A DNA stretch of 64,000 nt from Globisporangium splendens (lineage: Eukaryota > Oomycota > Peronosporomycetes > Pythiales > Pythiaceae): assembly GCA_006386115.1 (NCBI GenBank), contig VFIW01000133.1, forward strand, positions 1 through 64,000, read 5' to 3'. A program made the position numbers and the translations under genes. The notes beneath the pieces were generated by a model that was not told the origin of the DNA, did not search any database, and was given only the letters and a program-made list of their open reading frames with translations. This document shows positions 1 through 10,599 of this stretch, one piece after another; the stretch's first letter is position 1, and each line of letters starts with the position of its first letter.

Positions 1-713
1 AAGATCGGATGGTTGCTTGTCGTTGGGAGATTCGGTCGAATGAATTCATTTTGAGTGATGTTAGCGCGAGAAAAGCGCGAGAAAAAACTCTGCTAACAAC
101 GGATCTCATATACTCGAGCCAGGCTGAAAAACTACTGAGGACTCTCATTGCTCGGCGCGAGATACCCTCAGGTCCGCAGCCTCGAGAAGGCAAATATGTG
201 CTGGTCAGTCTTTTTTTTCTGTTTGTTTTGTGTTTCTTGATGCTTCGGTGCTGGTTGATCCCTCACCTCACCTCATCTCAAATGATCTTACAAGTTGCCA
301 TGAGATACCATAGCACCAAACAACTCAGAGATGGCCTTCTGTTTTTTGATTCGGGCCGATACTCTGAGTGAACTTAGACCGCCTGACAATCTCGGAGAAG
401 GTATCTCCGGGCAAAGATGTCGTTCAAGTTCGATTCACTTTGTATATTATATTCAAATAATAAATACAACTCAAAATAACTATCAGTTAATTTTGGAAAT
501 GTTGAACTGTGTCGTGATGATTGTACCGTGTGATGGCAGTAGTACAGTGTTTTTACGATAATACCGAATGTTGACGGTAATGCTGATTCTGATTCTGACT
601 CTGATGAAGTGTTTTAAATACTTGCCACACCCAATACAAATTTTCAAATTGACATTCATTCTGTTTTCCTTCACATCGACTTCCTTCATTCAACAAGAAG
701 AAACAAAGCAAAA
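1..713. other. left flank, no recognised gene
   Basis: No gene is recognised here. An open frame at 9-371 (plus, 120 codons) contains a hydrophobic stretch around residues 67-87, encoded by a T-rich tract. The tract at about 208-291 could equally be a polypyrimidine-rich intron of a gene truncated by the window edge. From 372 to 680 the DNA is AT-rich with no convincing coding frame. I would treat 9-371 as an unproven exon at best. Confidence 0.25.
680..700 (+). promoter_or_regulatory. initiator-like TCATTC box before the coiled-coil gene
   Basis: A TCATTCAA box lies at 686-693, about 25 bases before the ATG at 714. Oomycete core promoters often carry an initiator close to TCATT followed by a short A-rich leader. 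The same TCATTCAA string precedes the paralogous gene at 54571, which supports shared use. Confidence 0.35.
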
Positions 714-1445
714 ATGCCAAGTGACGACGTGCTCCAAGCCGAAAACGCGTTGCTCCGTGAACAATTGCGCGTTGCGCAAGACCAACTGCGTGTGAAGGAT
801 GAACATATCAGTCAATTGGTGCGCACGAAGGATGACCAACTACGCGCAAAAGATGACCAATTGCGCGTTGCGCAAGACCAACTGCGCGCGAAGAATGAGC
901 ACATCACGCTTCTAATCCAAACTCACCATCGCGAACGCATGCGTCTCATCGACGGCATTGATGGCAAAGTCGATTCGCTCTTGACAGCACACGAGACAAC
1001 GCACGCGATATTGGGTAGGATTGAAGAGCGCATTGCGACCCGCCCGATCAACTCGAAGATGCATCATGGTTTTGCTGTCCTCCTTCGAGAGAAAGGTCCG
1101 TCGAGCGGTAAATACGAGTTGCGATTCATTTCCGGACAGCAAGCGTATGTGAAGCGCAGGCTTGCACAAGCTCTTGATCATGAAGTATTGGTGCCGTTCA
1201 AGCTCGTTGGGAACGGCATCAATATGCGCAACAACTTCGTGAGCTTAGCGAATCAACGTCTTGTTGAGACTCTTGGTGTCACGGTATGTGCATTTATTTA
1301 TTTGTTATGTTTTACGTTGTCTAATACGTCTTTTTGCTGCCAGGATAGGAAGCGGAAGCGAGCGATATTTTCTTCCGATGCTGTCGTTCACAGTGGGTTG
1401 ACTATGAGCAAGACTTCCCGCCTGAAACAATTAAAGATAGTATAG
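714..1445 (+). CDS. coiled-coil protein with viral-accessory-like C-terminal domain (paralogue of 54571-55401)
   Basis: The product has two parts. Residues 8-70 form a heptad-rich coiled coil built from repeated QLR(V/A)(A/K)(Q/D)DQLR segments with many charged residues. Residues about 118-165 form a compact domain beginning HHGFAVLL, with the pattern KYELRFISGQQAYVKRR. That pattern recalls the DUF3627-type domains that accompany KilA-N or MSV199 proteins in large DNA viruses and viral-like genes, but the family call is by eye. A likely 60-bp intron at 1284-1343 starts GTATGT and ends TGCCAG; it is a multiple of three, so the frame stays open either way. The paralogue at 54571 has a GTACGT intron at a similar place. 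Spliced, the protein is about 223 residues and ends in a basic tail (DRKRKR). The gene ends four bases before the palindrome 1 boundary. Function is unknown. Confidence 0.6.
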   Translation: MPSDDVLQAENALLREQLRVAQDQLRVKDEHISQLVRTKDDQLRAKDDQLRVAQDQLRAKNEHITLLIQTHHRERMRLIDGIDGKVDSLLTAHETTHAILGRIEERIATRPINSKMHHGFAVLLREKGPSSGKYELRFISGQQAYVKRRLAQALDHEVLVPFKLVGNGINMRNNFVSLANQRLVETLGVTVCAFIYLLCFTLSNTSFCCQDRKRKRAIFSSDAVVHSGLTMSKTSRLKQLKIV

Positions 1446-1449
1446 GCAT

Positions 1450-4400
1450 CGTGTGGAGCAACCTGGAGCAGCGTATCATCAAAGCAATACTGAGAGTAAG
1501 TTGAGCAGAGAAGCGGCAAGTACGAAGATATCGGCAAAAATTGGAGGATCAGCAGCACCGACCGGCAAACCGCACAAGGCGTCAGCTGATCGAAGAACAA
1601 GCAAACGCGGCAAGGGAGGCAGCAGAGTTTAAATTCGGCAAGTATATGCAAGCAACGCAGGGGGATGTTCGTCACTTCTTTCGGAGGATCGCCAACTGGC
1701 AGCGGGATCAAACAATTTCGCGATTGGAACCGACCCCCGGAAGGTACCACTCACCAAACGCGAGTCTGGCGGACATCATGGGGGCAGAATGGCACCAAAT
1801 CACCGGCCAGAGCCATGCTGCGGTCCCTCCGCAGAAGGCTGAACAGCGATTTGATGCACTGGTGTATATTCCGGGAACTCGAAAAGTCACGGAAGAGCAA
1901 AACCAAGACTTGATGGCACCCATCACTGAAAAAGAAGTGCGAGAGGCAATCGCGGCTTTACATCGGCATAAGGCAGGTGGCGTGGATAGTCTGAACAATG
2001 ACTTCTACAAGGATTGCGAGGACGTGATGGTCGAAGTTTTGGTGCAGGAATTCAACAACATCCAACGCGGGGCACCCATGCCAAGATCATTCGGTCAAGG
2101 AATCGTGATACCGTTACGCAAGAAAGGAGATTCGCCAAACCCCCTCGATTACAGACCAATCACTCTGCTTACGACCACTTACAAGTTGTTTGCAAAAGTC
2201 TTGGCAACAAGGCTGCAAGACATCCTTCTGTGGATCATCGGGGAAGCACAACAAGGCTTCGTACGCGACCGACTGATGGAGAACGCGATCCTCATCATGC
2301 AAGCCGCATTGGACAAAGCGTACCACAACAGTGCTGAAGGGTTGGACGACGCTCCGGGAATTGCGATGTTTGACTTCATGAAGGCTTACGACACATTGGA
2401 CAGAGACTTCTGTACCTTGTGCTGAGCAAGTTCGGTTTTGGGCGACAATTTGTGGATTTAGTACGTCGAATGCACTCGGACACTACAGCGCAGTACCTGG
2501 TGAACGATGAAGTGTCGAGAGAATGGGAGGTCAAGTTGGGAATTCGTCAAGGTTACCCCCTGGCCCCTCTCCTGTTTATCGTTGCCGCGGAGATTCTCGC
2601 ACTGGCAGTTCAGCAAGACCCCCATCTGGAAGGAATTCGCGTGACCAGATCCGGAGCAGAACCCCATCTTATTTCGACATTCGTCGATGACTCCGCCGTC
2701 TTTTTGAAACAAGGGAAACAGCTGCCTCGGCTGATGCAGCTGTTGTCCGAGTTCGGCCAGCAATCAGGTCTGCACGTGCAACGAACGAAAAGCAGCTACA
2801 TCTGTCTCAACACAGCAGTAGTCCATGAACAAAGATGCGGCATTCCGGTCCTGAAGCATGGAGAGACGGTAAGGTACCTTGGCATCCAAATAGGTACCGG
2901 GAACATCACACAAGCTAATTGGGAGGACCGCCTGCAAAAGCTCCGAACCAGATTGATCATCGCAGCCAAAGTCTCCAACAGTGTGGTGGGGAGAGTGCTT
3001 ATACTGAATTCGATCTTACTGCCGTCGATTCTGTTCACTGTCGGCTACATCAAGCCCCCAGCGAAGGTCGTGGATCAGCTAGTGAATCTACAAAAGCAGT
3101 TTTTGTGGAAATCGACACTTGGCACAGACGGCACGAGGCACAAGGTGAGTCCTTTCCTGCTCTACCTGCCAGTCAAGGAAGGAGGCATAGGTCTCTGTTC
3201 AATACGTCTTGCAGTAAAGCGGCAAGAGATGCGGCGGACAACTCGGTGGCTACAGCGAGCGCGAGACAAGTATACAGAGGCTTGGCATGAGCAGGTTCAT
3301 CAGGACAAAAGTCAAAACCGGGGATGTTGCGCGATTTCACCAAAGGAGCGAAGCCGGCTCGCACAGACAAGGCTGTACCAGACGAGCAATATCCACAGAC
3401 TCGGGTGGGAGTATCATTGTGAAGACCTGGTGGCTGCAGAGGGACGCAATCTCGCGTGGAAAGACGATCTGAAGCGGCAGATGGAATCCTTGCTACCGAC
3501 CCTGGACCTCGAGTGGAGATCAGACGGACGTGCAGGTGTGTATTTTGGGAGAAACCTGAGCAGACGATTCATCAACTATCAGAAGAGACTCGAGCCTTCT
3601 GGCCATCCTTTCAGTGGAACGACAACCCCTGGATAATCGACAGTCAAGGCGAGAAGTATACAGTCAAAACGGTTCCCTTCCTGAAGGAATGCAATTTGGC
3701 CAGCTTCAACGCGAGACGGGAGGAAGAGCGAGTGTTCTCCGTGCGGCTGCCAACCATGACGGCGACTCTCACGTTCAAACGAATGACCACCTTGCGAAAA
3801 CTCGTAACCAGCATCATTCTATGCTCACCGAAGATAGAAATCGATGCAGACAACCAGTTGAACAGTCACCAGGAGCCGTGGAGCAGGAAACACACCAAAC
3901 GAGAGTACAAGTGGATCAGTAATGGCATGGAAACCATCATCGCTGTACCAGTATCGGAGGGGAGCCACACGGACTACATCCAGATGCAACGGCAAGCAAA
4001 CGGAGTTCTCTGGGCAGTGACCGACTGGGCTGGGGATGCTACCTGTCAACAAGACGTGGCAATGATCGAAGAAGAAATAAAAACCGTAGGGTGGACATTC
4101 AAACCGCACCCGCTCACGACTCACTGTCCGTGGCTGGTGCATAAACGTACTCCCCCAAACAGTATCCAGAAGACAATTGACCGAGCACGAACACGAAGGT
4201 TGCACAGCAAGTTGTATCAAGGTCTCGGAGGACTCATAGACAAGCTAAACGAAGTCGCGAAAACTGACCAGTGGTACAGTCATGTGCAGTATCGACTCCC
4301 AGCAGATCTATGGAAACAACGAGGATGTCTTACGCCGTATCAGATCCCAGGAGGCAGTGGATGGCCACTCATCCTCCTGAATGAACGCAGCAATCAATGG

Positions 4401-4905
4401 GAACTCAAAGCATGCGGCTATGCGTATATGGGACCAGAAGTACCGAACAATTGGTGCGAATACAGCGCGCTGAAGGATGGCCTGGCATACAGCGCACACT
4501 ACCTACAGCACCGTGAAGTCATGTTGGAAGTCTTCGGAGACAGCCAAATGATTATCGCAGCCCAGAACGGGTTCTCCTCAATACGCCAGACCAAGTTGCA
4601 GCCTCTAGCAATTCGGGTAAATCAAATCATCGCCAACTTTGCGTGGACCTCCTGGAATCACACAAAACGAGAACAAAACAAAATGGCCGATCTTCTCGCC
4701 AACATGGGAATGAACTCCAAGAATGCGAAGATATTCACCGACGAATCGCGGGGAAATGATCAAGTTGTTATGTCCCAAGTCGCAGCTCTACTCGACACTG
4801 ATATCGGTGCCACCCCGTCAAGACTTAGAAACACGTCACTGTCAGCAGTGTTAATGAGACTCAGGAAATCTTAAACTGTATATAGATCGACAGTTAAATA
4901 GAATT
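1450..4905 (+). pseudogene. LINE-A ORF2 fragment (RT plus partial RNase H), left arm copy
   Basis: This is a 5'-truncated copy of the LINE-A ORF2 whose best copy is at 49387-54414. It covers the linker after the endonuclease, the reverse transcriptase (RQGYPLAPLLF near 2548 and the catalytic FVDDS near 2680), the thumb and part of RNase H. Two single-base deletions shift the frame, near 2408 and near 3553. A deletion of about 620 bp relative to 53268-53889 has removed the cysteine-histidine knuckle and the first RNase H motif (FDGG). Later RNase H motifs CEYSALKDGL, FGDSQ and KMADLLAN remain. The same deletion is present in the right arm copy. The element ends at the LINE-A 3' end, GAATTACCTTCTCTC. 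Confidence 0.9.
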
Positions 4906-6135
4906 ACCTTCTCTCACCCCACCTGCGTATGCGGTTGGTCCTCTGTCGATAGCTTGACGTAATCTTGGCTTTTGCATCCTTTTTTGCGTTGATGTAGCCG
5001 AGTTTGAGCTGAAGCTTAGCCTGATCCCACCAGCTCGCAGTTGCCCATGCTAGCGTGTAATCGTCCTGGTTCACTGCCTTCAGTTCTGTGAGCTGTTGGG
5101 ACGCCTCGGAGAAGAAGTGTTCATCAACCTCTGCTGCCTGAGTTGATGCGTATGGTGGAACAGGGTAGACCCTCCTCGGTTTCTTGAGTTGGATGACTCG
5201 GTCTGGTGGCGCCACGCGGATTGTTACGCCGTTGTGATCAGAATACGGAGTAGGCACAGCTTGCGCGACGGCACGCACCCAATCCGAGTGTTCTCATGAG
5301 CAATACCACCTATCGAGGCGACTGCTTGCTATCCCACCCCCGGGAGAGTGTAGATGTACGTGTGATGTCGCCTTCGAAAAGTTGGGAGATCCCTGGCGTC
5401 CTTTGCGCGCATCACTTCGTCCACAAGCACATCATCCACATTCCAGTTAGCAAGTAAACTTCGCAGTCCGGCTGAATCGTGCACCACAGCTGTCGCACCA
5501 CTCGACCTCTCCACGACCCCATGCAGTGTGCAATTGAAGTCCCCCCCCCAAACAATAAGGGACCTGCATGCATGGAGATCAGGTCTTGCAAAGAGGAGAA
5601 GACTGCCTCTCTTCCTGGTTTGTCAGACGGCGCGTAGCAGTTGATCACTAGCACTTGAACTCCGTGAATGTTAACGAGGACTGCCACCCAATGCGCTGTC
5701 CAGTGCTGAGGCATGAATGGGACGAGTGTTGGAATCGCAGAGTACGGATTGAGTAAAATAGCGACTCCACCCCTACGACCCGGAGCCTGGCTCCAGAGTG
5801 AGAAAACTCGTCCGTCTGTCGCATCATTAAATCCCCAGGAGCGGCTGTAATCACGCTGCATACGAGGCACCTCTTCCCTTAGGACGTGCGTCTCCTGGAG
5901 GAGAACGATATCCAGCGCGCCGTTTTCTTGACGCTACCGGAAGTGGGAAAACCAAGCCTCCAGACCCGCCGCGCACTTCGACATCCCCATAACGTTCTGT
6001 GTGTGGAAGCCAAAGGTGGCGTCAAACTTTGCCAGTTTGACCCGTGTGCACTTCTTCCGCGCCAGCTCCAGACGAGTCGAGTGGTCCTTGAAGTGCTCCT
6101 GTGTCTGGACTATCTATTGCTCGGCGTTTAGCGGT
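4906..6135 (-). mobile_element. LINE-C 5' fragment (AP endonuclease), left arm copy
   Basis: Read on the minus strand this is the apurinic endonuclease domain of a LINE. It shows HTQNVMG near the start, DIVLLQETHV, VINCYAPSDKPGREA, a GGDFNC-like stretch disrupted in a run of C (5542-5550), and YSDHNGV near 5237. It carries at least one in-frame stop and one homopolymer frameshift. It stops where LINE-A begins at 4905. The mirror copy is at 10600-11821. It is probably the 5' part of the element whose RT and RNase H lie at 20788-24283. Confidence 0.8.
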
Positions 6136-6730
6136 CGAAAGAACCCAGAAATGTGCAGCTATTCTGTGTTTCTGGAGGCGCCTTCGTCCGCCTTCTTGGC
6201 TCCCAACCGTGGCGATCCGCCAGCGACTGATAAGTTGCTCTATATTGCTCGTCATGTATGGCCATCACGAGACACAGTGAAACAAGTACATCGACTTATT
6301 AAAGCCTTTGTTTGGGGGAAACGGGATGGAGTTACCAAGCGTGCATGGATGGGGGAAGAACACGGGGAAGCACCTAAATGTGTAGGTGGGCTCCAGATAC
6401 CCAACTTTGAGGCCGAGCTCCATACCCTCAGCGCGGATGTGGTGGCACGATGGGCTGCAAATGCTACTCCACATCAGCTATTAACAGAAGATATTCTATT
6501 AACCGCAGGGGAGAGTGCTTTCCACATTACACCGCACTGCCAGGAACCATCTACATCACGGAAAACAGGACTCGCTTTGGCTGAATGGGGTGGAGTTACT
6601 AAAGGTCCATGGTACCACGCTCACCGAAACAGAGGTACTTCGGGTCGAAGCTCTCAGTAGTGTAGCTCGAAGAGTGGATACTACAGTTCATCTTGATGTA
6701 ACGTAATATACCTCACTGAAAATTGAAATC
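6136..6730 (+). pseudogene. LINE RT-thumb fragment, left arm copy
   Basis: The plus-strand frame ending at 6660 encodes KLLYIARHVWPS followed by RLIKAFVWGKRDGVTKRAW and GGLQIPN. These match the region after the RT active site in LINE-C (21650-21760) and LINE-D (31170-31200). No catalytic motif is present. The fragment ends near a TAATATACCTCAC string (6705-6717) that also marks the presumed LINE-C 3' end at about 24271-24283. The mirror copy is at 9995-10590. Confidence 0.7.
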
Positions 6731-6996
6731 GTATCGTGGTCAGGACTTATACATGTATGCGACGAAGAATTCCATTGCTTAAAAATGTACCAACGCTAAA
6801 ATATGTAAAACGGGGAGTGCTCAAGATCTCGTTCTTTCGTTGGCAATGCCGCCCAGTGATGTAGTAGTAGTAGTTTGCCTGGTCTTTTTCTTGGAAAAGC
6901 GGATCAAACCGTAACTCAGCTTGATCAGGACAGACCCGTAAACACTCACGCGACCCTGGCGCTGAGATACACACGGTGCTCAACGACCGCCAAAGA
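6731..6996. other. inter-element segment outside the palindrome core
   Basis: No gene is seen. From 6904 onward there is diverged similarity to 26323-26383 outside the other palindrome core (TCAAACCGT, then a GTAAACAC block and a TCTGG/CCTGG block). This suggests the two cores once shared longer flanks. Confidence 0.5.
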
Positions 6997-7045
6997 TAAA
7001 TTTCTGTGTGATGATGCTCGTCCTTGCTCTAGCGTAACTTAAAAA

Positions 7046-7093
7046 GTGAGTTTATTAAGGAAAAATACAGTGAGTTTATTAAGGAAAAATACA
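7046..7093. repeat. 24-bp tandem duplication over the poly(A)-signal region
   Basis: The 24-bp unit GTGAGTTTATTAAGGAAAAA plus TACA occurs twice in a row, at 7046-7069 and 7070-7093. On the minus strand this doubles the AATAAA poly(A) signal of the 7238-7630 gene. The other three copies of the trailer have a single unit. Confidence 0.95.
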
Positions 7094-7237
7094 GCTGGCT
7101 GCAGGTTCTAGTTCGCCGAAAATGACTACGTCTAGGTCTAACTACTCAACTATATGCTCGCTTGGTACTGCAGTGGACAGTCCATCCACAGAAGTTGATG
7201 GTGACTTGAAATGCAATATCAACCTTCACTCACTCGT

Positions 7238-7630
7238 TTACTTACACTTGACTGCTCCTCCAATCTGGCAATTTTCCACCACGTATTTCGCTCCATTATG
7301 GCATGTGCCCCAGTCAATCTGCCCGGGACCCATTACGGCTCCTTGTACTCTCCAGTATCGCACCCATCCGCCAGACGAGCCGATGCTCTCAATCTTGTAA
7401 CCATCGCGCCCCTTCATGATATCGAATTGTGTCTTCTCTGCCGCGCCCCTAACGCAGTCTGGCGATGTTGACCCGATCCAACAAGCAACCTGGTTGCAAG
7501 CAGAATTTGCCCCCGTAATGTGCTTAACTAGTGCCCCAATCGCAGATACTGCAGACGATATTTGCGCGTCAACCCCGATGTTGGTGGCGGCAGCAGCTAG
7601 AAGAAAACTCAAAATCACTTTCTTGATCAT
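7238..7630 (-). CDS. small secreted six-cysteine protein, copy 1
   Basis: The 130-residue product starts with a typical signal peptide (MIKK, then ILSFLLAAAA) with a likely cut after GVDA near residue 22. The mature part has six cysteines, arranged as CNQVAC, then C in PDCVRG, then GTC, ENC and a final KCK, so three disulfides are possible. A central block GYKIESIGSSGGWVRYWRV is shared by all four copies in the window. The start was chosen at the methionine preceding the signal peptide; the frame is open upstream but the extra 50 residues look like leader. It differs from the mirror gene at 9119 at only two residues. Two AATAAA signals follow. I cannot assign a family. Secretion and cysteine content resemble oomycete effectors or apoplastic proteins, which is inference. 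Confidence 0.8.
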   Translation of the reverse strand: MIKKVILSFLLAAAATNIGVDAQISSAVSAIGALVKHITGANSACNQVACWIGSTSPDCVRGAAEKTQFDIMKGRDGYKIESIGSSGGWVRYWRVQGAVMGPGQIDWGTCHNGAKYVVENCQIGGAVKCK

Positions 7631-7994
7631 ATTGGAGAGAGGTGGTTCTTGTTCCTTGGAGCTTTTGGTCTTGTGGCCTTGATGGAGTTTCCAATAATGA
7701 GACTGGAAGCGAAAGGCACGACGGTATCTGTACTGTGTATCTATCAGTGTGCGTTCTTTTGTAATCGGAGACCACAACATACAGTAGTACGAATGAATTG
7801 CGGCACGATCTGTTTTTCATATGAGATATGCGGAAAGCAATCACCGCGGAAACTTCGATAGTACCAAGTGGGTGGACATAGAAATTGTGTATGGCAGCGC
7901 TTTCTTTCCGCAAAGTGTCGGTTTACCCCAGTTCAAACAGCAGATCCCAGTGGGTAGGAGCCCACAAAACGATGTGATATCGTTCGGACAGCAA
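7631..7994. promoter_or_regulatory. leader/promoter of secreted-protein gene copy 1 (minus)
   Basis: This 364-bp segment upstream of the minus-strand gene is mirrored at 8755-9118 and repeated in both cores. Read on the minus strand it has TTCATTCG (7788-7795) and TCATTATTGG (7693-7702), both resembling oomycete initiator boxes. Conservation in four copies fits a promoter and leader but does not prove it. Confidence 0.4.
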
Positions 7995-8754
7995 GATGAT
8001 GACGACGATTTGCACTTTGCCGATGAGGAAGCTGTCTCTACCGGCGAAAAGATTACCGTAGGATTGAGGATGCTTGGAACAGCGTACTTGTCCCTTGCCA
8101 TGTGTTGTGACGATCGCGAGACACCTACCTATGTCTCACATGCTGCAACTAACTGAAAAATGTACTTCAACGTACATGTACATCAACAGAGGGTACAAAA
8201 ATTATCAGTGTGTTTGATTAATTTGCGTGCTGCCTGAATGAGTGTTCAGTATACTAGCCAGTCTGCGCTGAACGACCGTGTTCGCTTTCTTTTTGTGGAG
8301 TTTCGTTTGATAGGTCATGTTACTGGTGCTGTCAACTCGGAATGAGTGAACGTGGCCACGTTCAAATCCAAAGCCGATCTCGATTCGATCTTCCTGATAT
8401 GCTGCTTCAGAAAGGAAAGTCCTAACTTTAATAACTCCGGTAATCTTTACCCCCAACCCCCACCTACTAATAGCATAGTGCGACGCTCCAGTACTATTTG
8501 CAGCGTGCTGTCCATGCACACAGGATCAAGTGCTAGGATTTTAAAGATGTGAACAGTGATGAAGATTCCATGCTCCAACACCTCAATCGCATAGACACTA
8601 TTGTCGAGAAGTCTTATTGCTGGATGGATGGGCAGTTGGATGGCTGAGAGAGAAAGGTGAGACAAAAGGAAGATTTGAATTGGAAGTTCGAAGAAACGGA
8701 GTTGTGTCCTCAACTCTAGTCTTTTCTTTAGCAGAGACAGCTTTTGCTGTCCTT
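7995..8754. other. 760-bp unique centre of palindrome 1
   Basis: This is the only part of palindrome 1 without a mirror copy. Its twin at 27358-28117 has exactly the same length and I count about six differences. It starts with GAT/GAC repeats (7995-8009). Several short frames are open on both strands, for example minus 8205-8519 and 8447-8713, but none matches a family I know and none is clearly a gene. It separates the two divergent genes and may act as a shared control region. Confidence 0.7.
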
Positions 8755-9118
8755 TTGCTGTCCGAACGATATCACATCGTTTTGTGGGCTCCTACCCACT
8801 GGGATCTGCTGTTTGAACTGGGGTAAACCGACACTTTGCGGAAAGAAAGCGCTGCCATACACAATTTCTATGTCCACCCACTTGGTACTATCGAAGTTTC
8901 CGCGGTGATTGCTTTCCGCATATCTCATATGAAAAACAGATCGTGCCGCAATTCATTCGTACTACTGTATGTTGTGGTCTCCGATTACAAAAGAACGCAC
9001 ACTGATAGATACACAGTACAGATACTGTCGTGCCTTTCGCTTCCAGTCTCATTATTGGAAACTCCATCAAGGCCACAAGACCAAAAGCTCCAAGGAACAA
9101 GAACCACCTCTCTCCAAT

Positions 9119-9511
9119 ATGATCAAGAAAGTGATTTTGAGTTTTCTTCTAGCTGCTGCCGCCACCAACATCGGGGTTGACGCGCAAATATCGTCTGCAG
9201 TATCTGCGATTGGGGCACTAGTTAAGCACATTACGGGGGCAAATTCTGCTTGCAACCAGGTTGCTTGTTGGATCGGGTCAACATCGCCAGACTGCGTTAG
9301 GGGCGCGGCAGAGAAGACACAATTCGAGATCATGAAGGGGCGCGATGGTTACAAGATTGAGAGCATCGGTTCGTCTGGCGGATGGGTGCGATACTGGAGA
9401 GTACAAGGAGCCGTAATGGGTCGCGGACAGATTGACTGGGGCACATGTCATAATGGAGCGAAATACGTGGTGGAAAATTGCCAGATTGGAGGAGCAGTCA
9501 AGTGTAAGTAA
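9119..9511 (+). CDS. small secreted six-cysteine protein, copy 2
   Basis: This is the mirror partner of 7238-7630 with the same 130-residue layout: signal peptide ending near GVDA, six cysteines, and the shared GYKIESIGSSGGWVRYWRV block. It differs by E for D after KTQF and by R for P in VMGRG. TAA lies at 9509-9511 and an AATAAA signal at 9669-9674. It is head to head with copy 1. Compared with the copies at 26601 and 28482, the first 22 residues are essentially the same. The next 20 or so residues are unrelated, and replacements are scattered through the rest. Family unknown. Confidence 0.8.
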   Translation: MIKKVILSFLLAAAATNIGVDAQISSAVSAIGALVKHITGANSACNQVACWIGSTSPDCVRGAAEKTQFEIMKGRDGYKIESIGSSGGWVRYWRVQGAVMGRGQIDWGTCHNGAKYVVENCQIGGAVKCK

Positions 9512-9994
9512 ACGAGTGAGTGAAGGTTGATATTGCATTTCAAGTCACCATCAACTTCTGTGGATGGACTGTCCACTGCAGTACCAAGCGAGCATATAGT
9601 TGAGTAGTTAGACCTAGACGTAGTCATTTTCGACGAACTAGAACCTGCAGCCAGCTGTATTTTTCCTTAATAAACTCACTTTTTAAGTTACGCTAGAGCA
9701 AGGACGAGCATCATCACACAGAAATTTATCTTTGGCGGTCGTTGAGCACCATGTGTATCTCAGCGCCAGGGTCGCGTGAGTGTTTACGGGTCTGTCCTGA
9801 TCAAGCTGAGTTACGGTTTGATCCGCTTTTCCAAGAAAAAGACCAGGCAAACTACTACTACTACATCACTGGGCGGCATTGCCAACGAAAGAACGAGATC
9901 TTGAGCACTCCCCGTTTTACATATTTTAGCGTTGGTACATTTTTAAGCAATGGAATTCTTCGTCGCATACATGTATAAGTCCTGACCACGATAC

Positions 9995-10590
9995 GATTTC
10001 AATTTTCAGTGAGGTATATTACGTTACATCAAGATGAACTGTAGTATCCACTCTTCGAGCTACACTACTGAGAGCTTCGACCCGAAGTACCTCTGTTTCG
10101 GTGAGCGTGGTACCATGGACCTTTAGTAACTCCACCCCATTCAGCCAAAGCGAGTCCTGTTTTCCGTGATGTAGATGGTTCCTGGCAGTGCGGTGTAATG
10201 TGGAAAGCACTCTCCCCTGCGGTTAATAGAATATCTTCTGTTAATAGCTGATGTGGAGTAGCATTTGCAGCCCATCGTGCCACCACATCCGCGCTGAGGG
10301 TATGGAGCTCGGCCTCAAAGTTGGGTATCTGGAGCCCACCTACACATTTAGGTGCTTCCCCGTGTTCTTCCCCCATCCATGCACGCTTGGTAACTCCATC
10401 CCGTTTCCCCCAAACAAAGGCTTTAATAAGTCGATGTACTTGTTTCACTGTGTCTCGTGATGGCCATACATGACGAGCAATATAGAGCAACTTATCAGTC
10501 GCTGGCGGATCGCCACGGTTGGGAGCCAAGAAGACGGACGAAGGCGCCTCCAGAAACACAGAATAGCTGCACATTTCTGGGTTCTTTCGA
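9995..10590 (-). pseudogene. LINE RT-thumb fragment, right arm copy
   Basis: This is the mirror copy of 6136-6730, read on the minus strand. It encodes the same KLLYIARHVWPS and RLIKAFVWGKRDG stretch after an RT active site that is not present. It is a dead fragment. Confidence 0.7.
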
Positions 10591-10599
10591 CCGCTAAAC

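Larger units (their letters stand above)
1450..7994. repeat. palindrome 1, left arm
   Basis: This segment is repeated in inverted orientation at 8755-15250. Mirror positions sum to 16749 inside 7994 and to 16725 outside a 24-bp duplication at 7046-7093, drifting to about 16700 near the outer end. All elements match in mirror order: LINE-A fragment, LINE-C 5' fragment, RT-thumb fragment, secreted-protein gene. Differences between arms are scattered substitutions and small indels. The outer breakpoint lies inside the LINE-A ORF2, a few bases after the coiled-coil gene. Confidence 0.95.
6997..9728. repeat. palindrome core, copy 1 (two divergent secreted-protein genes plus spacer)
   Basis: This 2.73-kb unit occurs again at 26384-29091 with the same order: 3' trailer, gene on minus, leader, 760-bp spacer, leader, gene on plus, 3' trailer. 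Non-coding parts of the two cores are almost identical. Beyond the core each palindrome has different LINEs. The two genes are head to head with about 1.49 kb between start codons. The trailer contains AATAAA (9669-9674 on plus, mirrored at 7051-7056 and 7075-7080 on minus). Confidence 0.9.

Noticed and set aside
8205..8713. A gene in the palindrome spacer (minus strand)
   Set aside because: Two overlapping frames of about 90-105 codons without domain, signal or consistent coding character. The sequence is conserved between spacers, but so is all nearby non-coding DNA.
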